DNA from: Miscanthus floridulus
Lineage: Eukaryota > Streptophyta > Magnoliopsida > Poales > Poaceae
Length of the DNA: 64,000 bases
Direction: 5' to 3'
NCBI RefSeq assembly: GCF_019320115.1
Contig: NC_089587.1
Span: 108,549,158-108,613,157 of the forward strand
Shown one piece after another: positions 1-11,199 of this stretch. Both the position numbers and the translations under genes were made by a program. Position 1 is the first letter of the stretch; every line of letters begins with the position of its first letter. A model generated the notes under the pieces. That model did no database searches and was not told the origin of the DNA. It was given only the letters and a program-made list of their open reading frames with translations.

Positions 1-1867
1 TCAACTAGAACAATTTGATTAGTATGACAAATAGCGTAATGCAAACTTGCTCTAGCTATACAAGGGTTGCAAGCCACCTATCCAACAATTTTAGTTGCAA
101 TGAATACTTAGGCACATAAACTTGCTATGTAATTACTCACTAAGAGCTCTCAACCTTGCTACTCTAAAGAGCTCAACTAGATGAATGTAAATAATAAAGC
201 AAGCTCTCAATTCTAATTACACTAAAGAGCTTGTATCAACTAGTTTACAAGAATGTAAATGAGTGAGTAGAGTGATTATACCGACGTGTAGGGGATGAAC
301 CAATCACAAGATGAATATATAGCCAATCACCGGGAGAATGCCAAAGAAGAGAGACAATCGATTTTCTCCCGAGGTTCACGTGCTTGCCAACACGCTACGT
401 CCCCGTTGTGTCGACCAACACTTGGTGGTTCGGCGGCTAAGAGGTGTTTCACAAACCTCGTCCACACGATTGGACACCGCAAGAACCGACCCACAAGTGA
501 GGTAACTCAATGACACGAGCAATTTACTAGAGTTACCTTTCGGCGCTCCGCCGGGGAAGGTACAACTCCCCTCACAATCACCGGAGACGGCCACGAACAA
601 TCACCAACTCGTGCCGATCCTCCACCGCTGCACCGAGCCGTCTAGGTGGTGGCAACCACCAAGAGTAACAAGCGAAATCCGCAGCGCAACACGAATACCA
701 AGTGCCTCTAGATGCAATCACTCAAGCAATGCACTTGGATTCTCTCCCAATCTCACAAAGATGATGAATCAATGATGGAGATGAGTGGGAGGACTTTGGC
801 TAAGCTCACAAGGTTGTTATGTCAATGAAAAATGTGCAAGAGATTCCCCTTGAGCCGGCCATGGGGCTATAAATAGAGCCCCAATCAAATAGAGCCGTTA
901 TACCCCTTCACTGGGCAAAACGCGCTCTGACCGGACGCTCCGGTCATACTGACCGGACCCTGGACACAGCGTCTGGTCCACAGATGTAAGCCACGTGTCA
1001 TTCTGAGTTAAACTTGAGCCGCCAGATCACAACGGCTATTAACTGACCGGACGCTCCGGCAAAACTGGTCGGACGCAGAATCTGCAGCGTCCGGTCGTTT
1101 CCAGTAAGCTCCCCGAGGCGTATTTCTTCGACCGGACGCGTCCGGTCCACCTTGACCGGACACAGACCAGCGTCCGGTGCAATACCCTCGGTACTGTGCA
1201 GACCCGTCAGTTTGACCGGACGCAGAAACCAGCGTCCGGTGCTTTCAGACCCAGCGTCCGGTCAGTTGACCGACGCCAGCGTCTTCGCGATCAACTCGTT
1301 TTCACTTCTAACTTCTTCACCCTTGATCTAATGTGCCAACCACAAGAATTTGCATCTGGCGCAATAGAGAGGGACCCAAACCCATCTCAACCCTGCAAAC
1401 ACCACCTCCTTTGTAGATGTGCCAACACCACCAAGTGTATCACCTTGTGCACAAGTGTTAGTATATTTTCACAAACATTTTCAAGGGTGTTAGCACTCCA
1501 CTAGATCCTAAATGCATATGCAATGAGTTAGAGCATCTAGTGGCACTTTGATAACCGCATTCCGATACGAGTTCCACTCCTCTTAATAGTATGGCTATCA
1601 ATCCTAAATGTGATCACACTTGCTAAGTGTCTTGATCACCAAAACAAAATGGCTCCTATATTTTATACCTTTGCCTTGAGCCTTTTGTTTTTCTCTTTCT
1701 TCTTTTCCAAGTTTAAGCATTTTACCATCACCATGCCATCACCATTGTCATGATCTTCGCCATTGCTTCATCACTTGGAGTAGTGCTACCTATCTCATAA
1801 TTATCTTGATAAACTAGGTTAGCACTTAGGGTTTCATCAATTAACCAAAACCAAACTAGAGCTTTCA
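1..1867 (-). mobile_element. Partial LTR of a SIRE/Maximus-type copia element
   Basis: Read on the minus strand this starts at 1867 with TGAAAGCTCTAGTTTGG and runs left past the window edge. It has the layout of grass Maximus (Opie/Ji/SIRE) LTRs: an AT-rich start mentioning an ATTGATGAAACCC stretch, a block of GC-rich short repeats (about 919-1290), a TATA-like palindrome near 869-886, and a low-complexity tail. The right end at 1867 is sharp and cuts into the chromovirus coding sequence, so this copia element inserted into the chromovirus. Whether it is a full element or a solo LTR cannot be told because the left end and the target duplication lie outside the window. The short open frames in it are not convincing genes. 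Confidence 0.75.
919..1290. repeat. Cluster of inverted GACCGGACGC / GCGTCCGGTC microrepeats
   Basis: About a dozen half-sites of the type GACCGGACGC or its complement GCGTCCGGTC lie in 370 bp of the copia LTR, several as near-perfect hairpins such as GACCGGACGCTCCGGTC. They occupy the same LTR position as the unrelated GGGCGGCACTGCCGCCC repeats of the copia element further right. Confidence 0.85.
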
Positions 1868-3000
1868 GTGGGGAAGATCAGCGATGGAGTGAGATGTAGG
1901 CACCGCCGTCTTGAGCTGGGACACATGGAATATGGGATGAATAGTTGAATTCTCTGGAAGCTTGAGCTTGTACGCGACGTCGCCCACACGTCCGGTGACC
2001 TGAAACAGGCCAAAGAATTTGAAAGCGAGCTTTTGATTAGCGCGTGGAGCCAAAGATGTTTGGACATAAGGCTGTAGTTTGAGGCTTCTGAGCCCGAACA
2101 AGGTGCTGCTGAATGAGTGTGTTCATCATGGACTTTGCCTTCATCCAATCATCAAGATGAACTAAGGAAACTGAACTGTCAGCAGAGATCCCAAAGTGTT
2201 GAGGGTGATGACCATAGAGAACAAAAAATGGTGAATGGCTTAGTGAAGAATGCCATGTGGTGTTGTACCAATACTCAGCCAGAAAAATCCACTCAATCCA
2301 CTTAGCTGGACAAGAACTGACAAAGCAGCATAAGAATGTTTCCAAGCATTGATTCACGCGCTCCGTTTGGCCGTCGGTTTGAGGATGGTAAGCTGAAGAC
2401 ATCTAGAGAGTGACTCCGGCCAAACAGAAAAGCTCTTGCCATAGCTGACTGGTGAAGATCTTGTCTCGGTCGGATACAATCAACAATGGCAGACCGTGGA
2501 GGCGGTACACATTGGTGATAAATGTCTTGGCCACTGTAAGAGCAGTAAATGGATGAGCCATTGGAATGAAGTGTGCATACTTGGAAAAATGATCCACAAT
2601 CACCATGATACAATTTTTGCCACCAGACAGTGGAAGGCCCTCCACAAAGTCCATTAAAATGCTTTGCCAGGCCATACTGGGAACCGGTAAAGGCTGAAGT
2701 AGACCTGGGTACTTGGCGTGATCGGGCTTGGCTTGCTGACAAGTAGGACAGGCAGTGACAAACTGATGATTTCAAACCCATCCAGGCAAAGAGATGCTTG
2801 ATTCGTCTGTAGGTGGCAGGAAATCTCGAATGACCACCCACTGGTGAAGAATGGAAAGCCGTGATAATCCTTTGTTGGAGAATGACATCTGAACCTACCC
2901 AAATACGACCCTTGTATCGAAGGAGCCCTTGGTGCAGAGAGAAGTTTGGTTTAGAGGTGGCAGAGACAGCTAACTTAGTCATCAGTTCTTGAGCCTGAGC
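1868..3000 (-). pseudogene. Element A integrase and GPY/F module (broken)
   Basis: The zinc-binding part shows as a CxxC pair out of frame near 2740-2770 (ACPTCQQAK in the alternate frame). The catalytic core includes SILMDFVEGLP (about 2660), VSDRDKIFTS, and, after a TAG at 2403-2405, SSAYHPQTDGQTERVNQ. A frameshift near 2770 and another near 2090 break the frame; residues expected between HLVRAQ and LKLQPYVQ appear to be deleted. The last readable part (1868-2090) is a GPY/F-like module with YKLKLP and [10 protein letters not shown]. It stops abruptly at the copia LTR, so no chromodomain is present. Confidence 0.85.
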
Positions 3001-4476
3001 ATCAGAAGCATAACTATGGATGATGGCATCGAGCCAGGAAGGTACTGGTGCTGAAACGGCAGATAACTCCTCTGGGTGGCCTATGCGAGACAGTGCATCT
3101 GCAACTCGATTGTCAGTGCCTGGTTTATAAACTATTCTGTATTGCAAGCCCAACAACTTAGTGAAAACCTTCTGTTGCCATGCAGTGTGAAGGCGCTAAT
3201 CACTCAGATGAATGAGGCTTTTGTGATTGGTGAAAATGACAAACTCACCCAGCTGCAGATATGAATGCCACTAATCAACAACAATGATGATAGCCATGTA
3301 CTCTTTCTCGTAGGCTGACAACCCTTGATTCTTGGGTCCCAGAGCTCGACTGAGGAACGCGAGGGGATGCCCCTCCTGAAGGAGTATCGCACCGACCCCA
3401 TAGTGAGAAGCATCTGTCTCAATACAGAATTGCTGCTTGAAATCAGGTAGTGCCAGCACTGGAGCAGAACTCAAACATTTCTTCAGAGATTGGAATGTTG
3501 TCTCATGTTTAGTCGACCATACAAACAGCGAATGCTTCTTCAACAACGTTGTCAGCGGCTTGGAAATGACTGCATAATGTCGGACGTAACGGCGGTAGAA
3601 ACCGGCGAATCCGAGAAAGCTACGAAGTTCCTTGATTGTAGTCGGCGTTGGCCAAGAAACCACTGCCTCAATTTTAGCCGGGTCTGTAGCTACACCGTTA
3701 ACACTGATGACATGGCCCAAATAAGAAATCTTAGTTTGCGCAAACTTGCATTTGGATAGCTTGATGTGCCACTAATCTTGGGCTAGCAAGGAAAAAACCA
3801 GACGTAGATGGTCGAGATGCTCCTCAAAAGACTTGCTGTAAATGAGTATATCATCAAAGAAAACAATAGCACACCGGCGGAGGCAAGGTTTCAGAGTACT
3901 GTTCATGGCGCCTTGGAAAGTGCCTAGCGCACCAGAAAGGCCAAAGGCGACAACCTTGAATTCATAATGACCCACATGAGTGGAGAACGTTGTTTTATGC
4001 TCTTCACCTTCACGTAACCGTATCTGGTGATAGCCTGATAGGAGGTCCAGAGTAGAGAAATACCGAGCACCGACAAGCTCATCCATGAGTTGCTCAAACA
4101 CTGGAATAGGAAATGCAGTCTTGACAGTAAGTGCATTGAGGTAGCGATAGTCCACACAAAATCTCCAGGAACCATCTTTTTTGCGTACCAGCAATACAGG
4201 TGAATTGAATGGTGAAGTACTGGGTTGGATTATGCCCTGTTGCAGCATAGAGTCAACCTGAGCTTCAATTTCATCCTTAAGGGCTGGCAAGTAATGGTAT
4301 GGCCGAACTGTGACAGGCCTAGCCCCTTCAATCAACAGTATCACATGATCACATGCTCTCTTAGGTGGTAGTTGGTCAGGTGGAGAAACAACTGAAAGAA
4401 ATTCATTCAGTAAGACACTGATGGCTGGAGGTAACTTAACCTCTGTAGCAGTGGGTTGTGGAGTGATACTGAATAT
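3001..4476 (-). pseudogene. Element A reverse transcriptase and RNase H (broken)
   Basis: Reverse transcriptase motifs are clear: SPVLLVRKKDGSWRFCVDYR, YFSTLDLLSGYHQIRL, and the catalytic FFDDILIYS (about 3835-3860; F replaces the usual Y of YxDD). These are followed by the thumb/connection (LGHVISVNG, FLGFAGFYRRYV) and RNase H with IETDASHYGVGAIL and the tail KPGTDNRVADALSR. In-frame TAG codons lie at 3772-3774, 3271-3273 and 3196-3198, each where the family has glutamine. Every segment keeps the same reading frame from gag to the RNase H end, so this was one polyprotein. Confidence 0.9.
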
Positions 4477-4479
4477 CTA

Positions 4480-4875
4480 CACCAACAACTCATCATCCCT
4501 AGGAGCCTCTAATAATGGATTGCCTTGTAACCTGACAGTTGTACCTTTATAAGGAATGACCAACCAACGATGCAACCAAACCACCTTCATTGGACTGAAG
4601 AGTTGTAGCCAATCCATGCCAAGGATCATGTCATAGTGTGTGATGGGCAAAACCTTGAAATCATGATTAAACTGGTACTGTTGAATACTCCATACTGCTG
4701 CTGGCAATTGTGCAGAACACTGCATGAAGTCTCCATTAGCTACTTTAACAGCTAGTGAAGGACACTTAACTAGAACGACAGATAGCTGAGATAGTAAATT
4801 CTAGCTGATAAATGATGTGGAGCTACCTGAGTCCAGGAGGATCAGGACCGGCTGCTGCTGAAACATGCCTTGGAA
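4480..4875 (-). pseudogene. Element A aspartic protease (broken)
   Basis: Retropepsin-type active-site motif LILLDSGSSTSFIS (about 4805-4845) followed by the conserved second part with HYDMILGMDWL (about 4610-4640). It is in frame with gag upstream and reverse transcriptase downstream. Three stops flank or interrupt it: TAA at 4876-4878, TAG at 4801-4803 and TAG at 4477-4479. All fit former glutamine codons. Confidence 0.85.
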
Positions 4876-4878
4876 TTA

Positions 4879-6351
4879 CAAGGTCTTTACCCCCGGTTGT
4901 GCTATAGTGTTAGAAGATAGGCAGTAACAGGTTTCTTCTGGCTCTGGTCCGTCATTGCTCTCTGTTGTCGGAACCTCTACTGGTTCTTCGGAGAAAAGAG
5001 CATAGAGCTCGTCCAAGACATGGAGTCCCACTTGCTGCGCACAATTGTGTTCACGATTCCACTTCTCTCCACAGTGATCACACAAACCACGGGCACGCCG
5101 GTAAGCCTTGAGATCAGCTAGCTTCTTGTCCAGTGGTTTTTGATTCAACAAAGGCTTGTCCACTGTGCCAACTTGCAAACTGTCTTGTCGAGGAGGAAGG
5201 GGATAGCCGGCCTTCTGATGCCATGGCTTGAACTCACATTTCCGTGATGACTCCGTAGCCTCTTCCTGCAACAACACCAAAGTATACGCAATATCCAGGG
5301 AATCGGGGCGTTGAACAAGAATGACAGTACGAATGTCTGAATGTAAGCCATCTAGGAAACGAGTGATGTAATGTAGAGCATTTGTGGAGGAATCATAGGC
5401 TGTGAGCTGGTCAACAAGTTCAGAGAAACGATCAACATAATCTTGCACAGAAGAAATTTGGCGAATGCAGTTCATCTTGCGAAGGAGGTATTCATGTTGA
5501 TTGTGATCAAAGCGGGTATGCAAGGCTTGACAAAATTCAGACCAGGTCATGATTTTCAGTTTGTCAGTAACTGATTGGATCCAATGTTTGGCAGGGCCAA
5601 GGAATTGCATGCGTGAGCACTGAATCCAGACTGAAGGATCAACAGAGTACATGTCAAAGTAATCTTCAGCGCAAGTTATCCAGAGTTTGAGGTCAGTGCC
5701 ATCAAAGGTTGGGAAGGACATTTTTGGAAGCTTGCCGGTGGGGTTACGGTGGGTCTTAGGTGGGCGATTGTGGGATAACACTAAGTCATATGCAGTGCCA
5801 TAAAACTTAGGGGGGTTTGCAGAGGAGTTGTCCATACCCATGACCGGGGAATGAGTATAGGTTGTGACAACCCCAAACTCATTCTCCTGGTGGTGAGGAT
5901 CGACATCGTGCCCGTTGGGCCGAGCAGCCTTGTAGCCAGCAGATGCAGATGCGGCGTGCTGCTCCGACTTGACTGGTGGCTTGGTGAAGATAGTCGGCTC
6001 GAGGTGAGCGGCGGCGGACTCAATCACAGATTGGTTCCAGTACTTGTCGAGCTTGCCGATGTGAAGATGGAGGTCGTCGACGATGCCTTCGTGTTCCTGG
6101 CGCCATGAGGTGAGATCTGAAGCGGTCTTCTCAATGGAGCTGAGGCATGCGTCCTGGCGAAGCTCAAAGTCGATGATCCGTTGCTCGACCGCCGTGTCGG
6201 CCTCCCGGAAGCGCTTGTCCAGGACTTCATCCGCTTCGCTGAATCGCCGCTCGAGGAGATCCGTCTGCTCGGTGATTTGCTTCTAGGTGACGGCTTGCGC
6301 GGTGGCGGGTTTTTGGAACTCCGCCAACAGTAGCTGGATATCCGGATTCAT
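4879..6351 (-). pseudogene. Element A gag (one premature stop)
   Basis: Capsid/nucleocapsid protein of a gypsy element. The likely start is the ATG at 6349-6351 (MNPDIQLLLAEF), the first after the primer site; a TAG at 6283-6285 interrupts it after 22 codons. The remainder has a helical, charged N-terminal part (repeated FREAD / RFSEAD segments), then a retrotransposon gag domain (LKLWITCAEDYFDMY, WSEFCQALHTRFD, VQDYVDRFSELVDQL) and a CCHC zinc knuckle CDHCGEKWNREHNC near 5050-5095. The longest uninterrupted part begins at 6027. Confidence 0.9.
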
Positions 6352-6579
6352 GGCGCCCCGACATTTGGTGGAACGAGTATGGTGGAATCGAATCGGAGGC
6401 TTTGGCGGTGGTGGCGGTGGTGATGGATCCAGGTCGCATGTTCTCGGCTCGATTCGCGGATCCGGGGATTTGCAGGAAATCAATTGCACTACAGCAGGTA
6501 ACTGCGACGCGATGAAATCTACTAACCACGGCAAATTGCGAATCAGAGTAGAGAAAGAGAACGCGAAGGAGAATCGGAA

Positions 6580-6594
6580 GGCTCTGGATACCAA
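6580..6594 (-). other. Primer-binding site (tRNA-iMet) of element A
   Basis: On the minus strand, directly after the LTR end, the sequence TTGGTATCCAGAGCC is close to the classic plant TGGTATCAGAGC site complementary to initiator methionine tRNA. Confidence 0.8.
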
Positions 6595-6595
6595 T

Positions 6596-6961
6596 TGTTA
6601 GCATTAGAGAAGGGAAGGATTTGAAATGAAGAGAGGAAGGAAGGAGAACACGCCAGATGACGGTAGGAGGAAGCTTAGTATTCCGTTTTCTGTTCTCATA
6701 TCTTCTGTCCCCTCTCTCTGAGCTCTCCGTTCATATGTATACAGGCCTTGGGCCACGGCGTGAATCACACGGGCGCATCTGTGTCTGCCTATGATTCACG
6801 CCCACTCACGCTCACTGAGCCGCACGCTAGCGCGTCGGACCCGACTGCTTCTCCTTGGCTCAGGCCCGGTCAGGTCCGTGGCGCCCGTGATGCGCCCAGG
6901 TTCCTCGTTTTCCTCTTGGTTGGTGGCTGACTGAGGTCCGGCTCCTCTGGCGACGCTGACA
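6596..6961 (-). repeat. 5' LTR of element A
   Basis: About 366 bp bounded by TGTTAGC at 6596 and GCTGACA at 6961, imperfect inverted ends of the TG...CA type, and adjoining the primer-binding site. The outer boundary is inferred from the inverted ends only, because the partner LTR was lost at the other end of the element. It contains a CT-rich stretch and no long open frame of interest. Confidence 0.6.
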
Positions 6962-7729
6962 TTCCGGTGTCTCCATCAAATGATATTCCATAATCCTATT
7001 CAAAATTACAATTTTTGCAAGATATTTGCAGGTCACCTCTAATCAGTCTCATTAAATATTACATGGGGTACCATTAGGCCAAGTTTGTGGAGAAGTCCTA
7101 CTCTCCTAGCATCTCTCGTGTTCTTCTACTTAGCACTCGAGAAGTTTCAGTTTCTGTCCACACCACTCCCTTTCAAATTGATGAATTTGCTTTCGCAGCC
7201 ACGGAAATCGGAAGCACCTAACTGTGATTTTTGAACCTCTGATCCATCTTTCTTGGCCTGGCATTTTTCTTCAGTGATGACTTGCACGGTCGAGAGCCAA
7301 GATATTTTTGCTAATTGATGTGATGTGCGACGATAATGACACTTGTTAATTAATTAGTTATCTCCCAAAGTCCCAATGTGCTAGTCCTAATAGTGGAAGA
7401 AATGTTACTAGCATAGCATCACTTCTTGGCTTCCTGCCAAAGCGAAATTATTGTACTCTCACTACTGTTCAGATAGGTGCTGATCATCTTCTAGATATGA
7501 AAAAGATATTTGTGTTGGAACATGAGTTCTGCTACATCCATCAGAAAGGTTGACGGCGATGTGTGCATGAATAATGCCAATTGCAGTACACGAATATTTG
7601 CTACCAGTAGAAATTTGTTTCGAAAGCGTGCTATGCACGTACTTCGTTAAGGGAAGTTGGAAAATAGTTACACGTCCCGATGGGCACAGCGGCGAGTTGC
7701 CAATGCCGACATCGGGTGAAACACAGACA
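6962..7729. other. Stretch without recognisable gene
   Basis: AT-rich sequence with no coding signature, repeat or RNA gene that I can recognise. It lies between the outer end of the chromovirus LTR and the CACTA element, and may include LINE 3' untranslated sequence or pre-insertion DNA. Confidence 0.6.
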
Positions 7730-7732
7730 CAG

Positions 7733-9217
7733 CACTACGGGAATAAGGATATTTGCCTAGTGCCAGGACACTCGGCAAAGTCTAAAAAACACTCGGCAAA
7801 CGACACTCAGTGAATTTTAGTCGGCAAACAGACTTTGCCGAGTATTTTTTTGTCGGGCACTCGGCAAAGCCTTTGCCGAGTGTCGGAAAAGCACTCGGCA
7901 AAGATTTACACTCGGCAAAATAAAAATACGAAAAAAGACCCAAAAATAATAGCAAAATTTTTTTTCAGGGGAGGCCGCCACCGACCAGCGGTCGCCCATC
8001 TCCATCGAAGTCGGAGCATTTTTTGCGCTAAATTCGCGGCTAACGCGGCTGACGGGATTTGAACTCACAACCTCTTTCTCGCATGTCTGCTGCTCTACCA
8101 CTGCACTACACTGTCATTTATGTCTAGATTCTATTATCTATCCTCATATATTATACTAAATCGAGAGTAAATTGCTTGTTTGAGGCCCTAAACGAATTCA
8201 AATCAAAAAGTGGTCAACTACAAAGTTTCATAACTTTTCGAGATCTACAATTTTAATTTAGGAAGTTTTTCCATCCAAGGTCGTTTGAAAAATTCGAATT
8301 TCAAATTTGAGAGATTCAAACGTAGTTTTGCATGATAAGATGATTTCAAATCAAAAAGTTGTCAACTACATAGTTTCATAACTTTTAGAGATCTACAATT
8401 TTCATTTAGGAAGTTTTTCCATCCGAGGTCTTTTGAAAAATTCAAATTTTAAAATTTTCAAATTCAAAACGTCATTTTTGCATGACAAGATGATTTCAAA
8501 TCAAAATGTTACCAAATACAAAATTTCATAACTTCTCAAGATCTACAAAGTTTATTTTGGTCATTTGTTCATCCGACATAGTGGTAGTAACATTATTCAC
8601 AAATCTTATATATCTCTCTTCTACTCTCATGAAACTAATGAGAGATATGAGAGATGTAGATTTTATAAAAAACGTTATTGTCGCTTTGTCAAATGAAGAA
8701 ATGACCAAATAAACTTTGTAGATCTTGAGAAGTTATTCAACTTTGTAGTTGAAAAGTTTTCATTTGAATTCATTTAGGGCCTCAAAAATTGTTTTGAAAA
8801 ACTGATTTGCCAAGGGCCAAAAAAAATACACACGGCAAAATGCCTGTTTGCCGAGTGCCAAAACAAAGGTACTCGGCAAAATACATCTTTGCTGAGTGCC
8901 AGAAAAAAGGCACTCGGCAAAGACGTATTTTGTCGTGTGCCGAAAAATAGCACTCGGCAAAATACATCTTTGTCGAGTGCCAGAAAAAAGGCACTCGGCA
9001 AAGACGCATTTTGCCGTGTGCCGAAAAATAGCACTCGGCAAAATACATCTTTGCCAAGTGCCAGAAAAAGGCACTCGGCAAAGACGCATTTTGTCGAGTG
9101 TTTTTTTGCCTGGTGTATTTTATTTGGCACTCAGCAACGACCGTCTTTGCCGAGTGCCCGATAAAATACACTCGGCAAAGCCTCCGGCACTCGGCAAAGT
9201 GCCGGTTTCCGGTAGTG
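7733..9217. mobile_element. Non-autonomous CACTA (En/Spm) transposon
   Basis: The element begins CACTACGGGAAT and ends CCGGTTTCCGGTAGTG, giving inverted CACTAC termini, and is flanked by the 3-bp duplication cag (7730-7732 and 9218-9220), the CACTA hallmark. Both ends are packed with subterminal copies of TTTGCCGAGTGC or its complement (about 7750-7910 and 8810-9205). There is no transposase; the 1485 bp interior consists of diverged direct repeats (8170-8520) and a long hairpin. It needs a transposase from elsewhere. The open frames it contains are read-through of the subterminal repeats. Confidence 0.92.
8531..8734. repeat. Long foldback inside the CACTA element
   Basis: Arms 8531-8570 and 8696-8734 are almost perfectly complementary (ATCTACAAAGTTTATTTTGG against its complement, one base indel). 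Pairing continues inward (ATCTCTC/GAGAGAT, around 8605-8665) to a centre near 8633. Transcribed, it would form a hairpin of roughly 200 nt. Confidence 0.8.
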
Positions 9218-9220
9218 CAG

Positions 9221-9980
9221 ATCACCGGCTCAACGGTGGAGCTATACGGTTGTACTAAGTGAAGAACAATATTGCGACTGAGGGGTAGGCGTGGACTTAG
9301 GCCGCCACCGCGAAGAGCGGCGCTAAGCTCCGGTAGCCGGCCGCGATCCAGGAGTCAGCCTCTTCTCGGATCAAGGCGAGGACCTGGAGCGGCGTCCTGC
9401 CGTTGTTGTTGAACGTCCGTCTGTTGTGCTCCTTCCAGAGTTCCCACAAGACGAGTAGTACAAGGGAGTCGAAGCCATGCTTGAAGGATTCCGGCACCGC
9501 TGTCCGTGCTTGCTGCCACCAATTCGCTAGGGAGGAGTCATCGTTCGGTCGTAGGTGCTGGAAACCAACGCGCGCCAGCAGCCGGTGCCAGACCTCGCGA
9601 GTGAAGATGTAGGAGGCCAGTAGGTGGTCGGTGGTCTCATCGTCCTGGTCGCACAAGGCTCAATCAATGCTCTGCTGAAGTACATGGCACATCCGGCGCT
9701 CCGCCTTCCATAGGTGGCCATGCAACGCAAGCCAGAAGAAGAATTTCACCTTTGGTGGGACCGATGCTCTCCAAATGTCGTTGGCACCGAGCAGCGATGT
9801 CATACCAGTGAAGAATGCTCGATATGTCGAGGACCTTGAATAGTCACCATTTGCCATCCACTTCCAGATGAGGCGGTCCAGGGTATGCGACACTAACTGT
9901 ACACCCTCGACCTTGTCCCAGAGGTGGACATACTCGCAAAGGACTGCAGCAGTGGGCGCGCCGGTGATGTCTCATGCCCA
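9221..9980 (-). pseudogene. LINE ORF2 fragment 4 of 4: C-terminal zf-RVT region
   Basis: C-terminal part of an L1-type plant LINE ORF2 on the minus strand. It shows the zinc-binding reverse-transcriptase tail: PPKVKFFFWLALHGHLW (about 9720-9770), CDQDDETTDHLLA, and the tryptophan-rich VLWELWKEHNRRTF. The ORF2 stop codon is at 9297-9299. One in-frame TGA follows QQSID near 9658. Upstream (higher coordinates) it is cut at 9985 by gypsy element B and resumes at 44354. The 9221-9296 stretch is 3' untranslated sequence, and the CACTA element lies beyond it; no poly-A tract is visible. Confidence 0.88.
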
Positions 9981-9985
9981 CTATC

Positions 9986-11179
9986 TGTCGGGGACCAATA
10001 CTAGGGTACCCGAAGAGGAGGAGCTAATGGTCATCAATATTATTCATCCGATCAGTCAAGAGCGCGACTATAGCTCCAACTGACCCCCCGATGCACGGGC
10101 TCCGCCTTGCCCGACCTCTGGGGGCGGGCTCCACCTTGCCTGACCTTGATGCCGCGATCTTAGTCTCGCCCGACCTCTGGGGGCGGGCTCAGCCTTGCCC
10201 GACCTCGAGGCCATGAGCTCTGCCTCGCCCAACCTCTGGGGGCGGGCTCCGCCTCGCCCTACCCAGAGGCCGCGCGCTTCGCCTCGCCCAACCTCTGGTG
10301 GCGGGCTCCGTCTCGTCTGACCCTGAGGCCGTGGGCTCCACCTCGTCCAACCTCTGGGGCGGGCTCCGTCTCGCCCGACCCCGAGGACGTGGGCTCCACC
10401 TAGCCCAACGGGGACCCATACCACTACAACCACTCCAGGTCCAAGCACATGGGCCTGGGTCAAAACTCTGACACCAAGGAAGAGACCGGCACGCCCTGAT
10501 GTAACATGCGGCCATGATGGGCCGTACGTGAGGATTCACATCAAGAACAGCGTCGGGCGTACCGGTGCTGTTCTACCTAATCCTCGTACGAACACTGACA
10601 GGCACGTCAGTTCACCACGACGTCCACCGGGACAGAATGGACCGCCATGACCGGCAGACGATACCTGCGCATGGCATCAGTGATGAACAAAGCCATGACG
10701 TGGAGACATCCCTGTTGACGTCTACAGGGTCAGCGGGACCCACCTAAAGGAGAAGAAGGACCCAGCAACCCTGAAAGTCTTCTTCTCTCTCGTTCTTCTC
10801 TTTTCCTCCGTTGTAATCCCCGCTTTCCTTTGGCCTATAAAAGGGAAAGCAGGACGTTCCATGAAGGAGGCCGATCCAATCCGACCCGATAGATCCAGAT
10901 TCACACAAGAGCACGGCATGAGTACATGGCTGAGCAACAACCAAGTTCTCAGCACCCGCTCACTCCTTTCATCAGAGACTTGGGATCCTTTTCCTCTCTC
11001 GCCTGTTTGTAACCCCTACTACAAACTTAGAGTGCTAGTAACATGAGCAGCAACGATGAGCTAGACATAGGGACTTTTTGCCTGAACCAGTATAAACATC
11101 GTGTCCTCTAAGCACACCATCCGAGCCAGACACGCAATACTAGAAATTTACTCGTCTGTGGTAACTCGAAACACTGACA
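9986..11179 (+). repeat. 5' LTR of element B
   Basis: Starts TGTCGGGGACC and ends CACTGACA. It has a cluster of GC-rich direct repeats (10085-10410; core GGGCGGGCTCCGCCTCGCC), a TATA box CTATAAAAGG at 10835-10844 and a CA-rich U5. The match to the 3' LTR is colinear with numerous substitutions and small indels. Confidence 0.92.
10835..10844 (+). promoter_or_regulatory. TATA box of element B 5' LTR
   Basis: CTATAAAAGG, conserved at the equivalent place in the 3' LTR (44009-44018), about 335 bp before the LTR end; typical of LTR promoters. Confidence 0.6.
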
Positions 11180-11199
11180 GTTGGCGCGCCAGGTAGGGG
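11180..11199 (+). other. Primer-binding site of element B
   Basis: GTTGGCGCGCCAGGTAGGGG follows the LTR directly. Nearly the same sequence lies next to the 5' LTRs of the 3.9-kb element (about 15218-15248) and of gypsy element D (about 61437-61457), both on the minus strand. I do not assign the tRNA. Confidence 0.75.

Larger units (their letters stand above)
1868..6961 (-). mobile_element. Ty3-gypsy chromovirus-like element A, truncated at its 3' end
   Basis: A minus-strand gypsy element with gag, protease, reverse transcriptase, RNase H and integrase in one original frame. Its 5' LTR is at the right (6596-6961), followed by a primer-binding site complementary to initiator-methionine tRNA. 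The order PR-RT-RH-IN, the tRNA-iMet primer site and a GPY/F-like module after integrase suggest a chromovirus of the Reina type (family inference). The 3' end, including any chromodomain and 3' LTR, was cut off by the copia LTR at 1867/1868. Seven TAG codons, one TAA and at least two frameshifts make it non-functional. Confidence 0.85.

Noticed and set aside
8889..9258. Overlapping open frames on both strands rich in CRVP/SARKKALGK repeats
   Set aside because: They are translations of the CACTA subterminal TTTGCCGAGTGC repeats; all frames stay open because of the repeat, not because of coding selection.
10068..10539. 131- and 116-residue minus-strand frames rich in Gly, Arg and Pro
   Set aside because: They read through the GC-rich direct repeats of the element B LTR; the right LTR does not keep the same frames.
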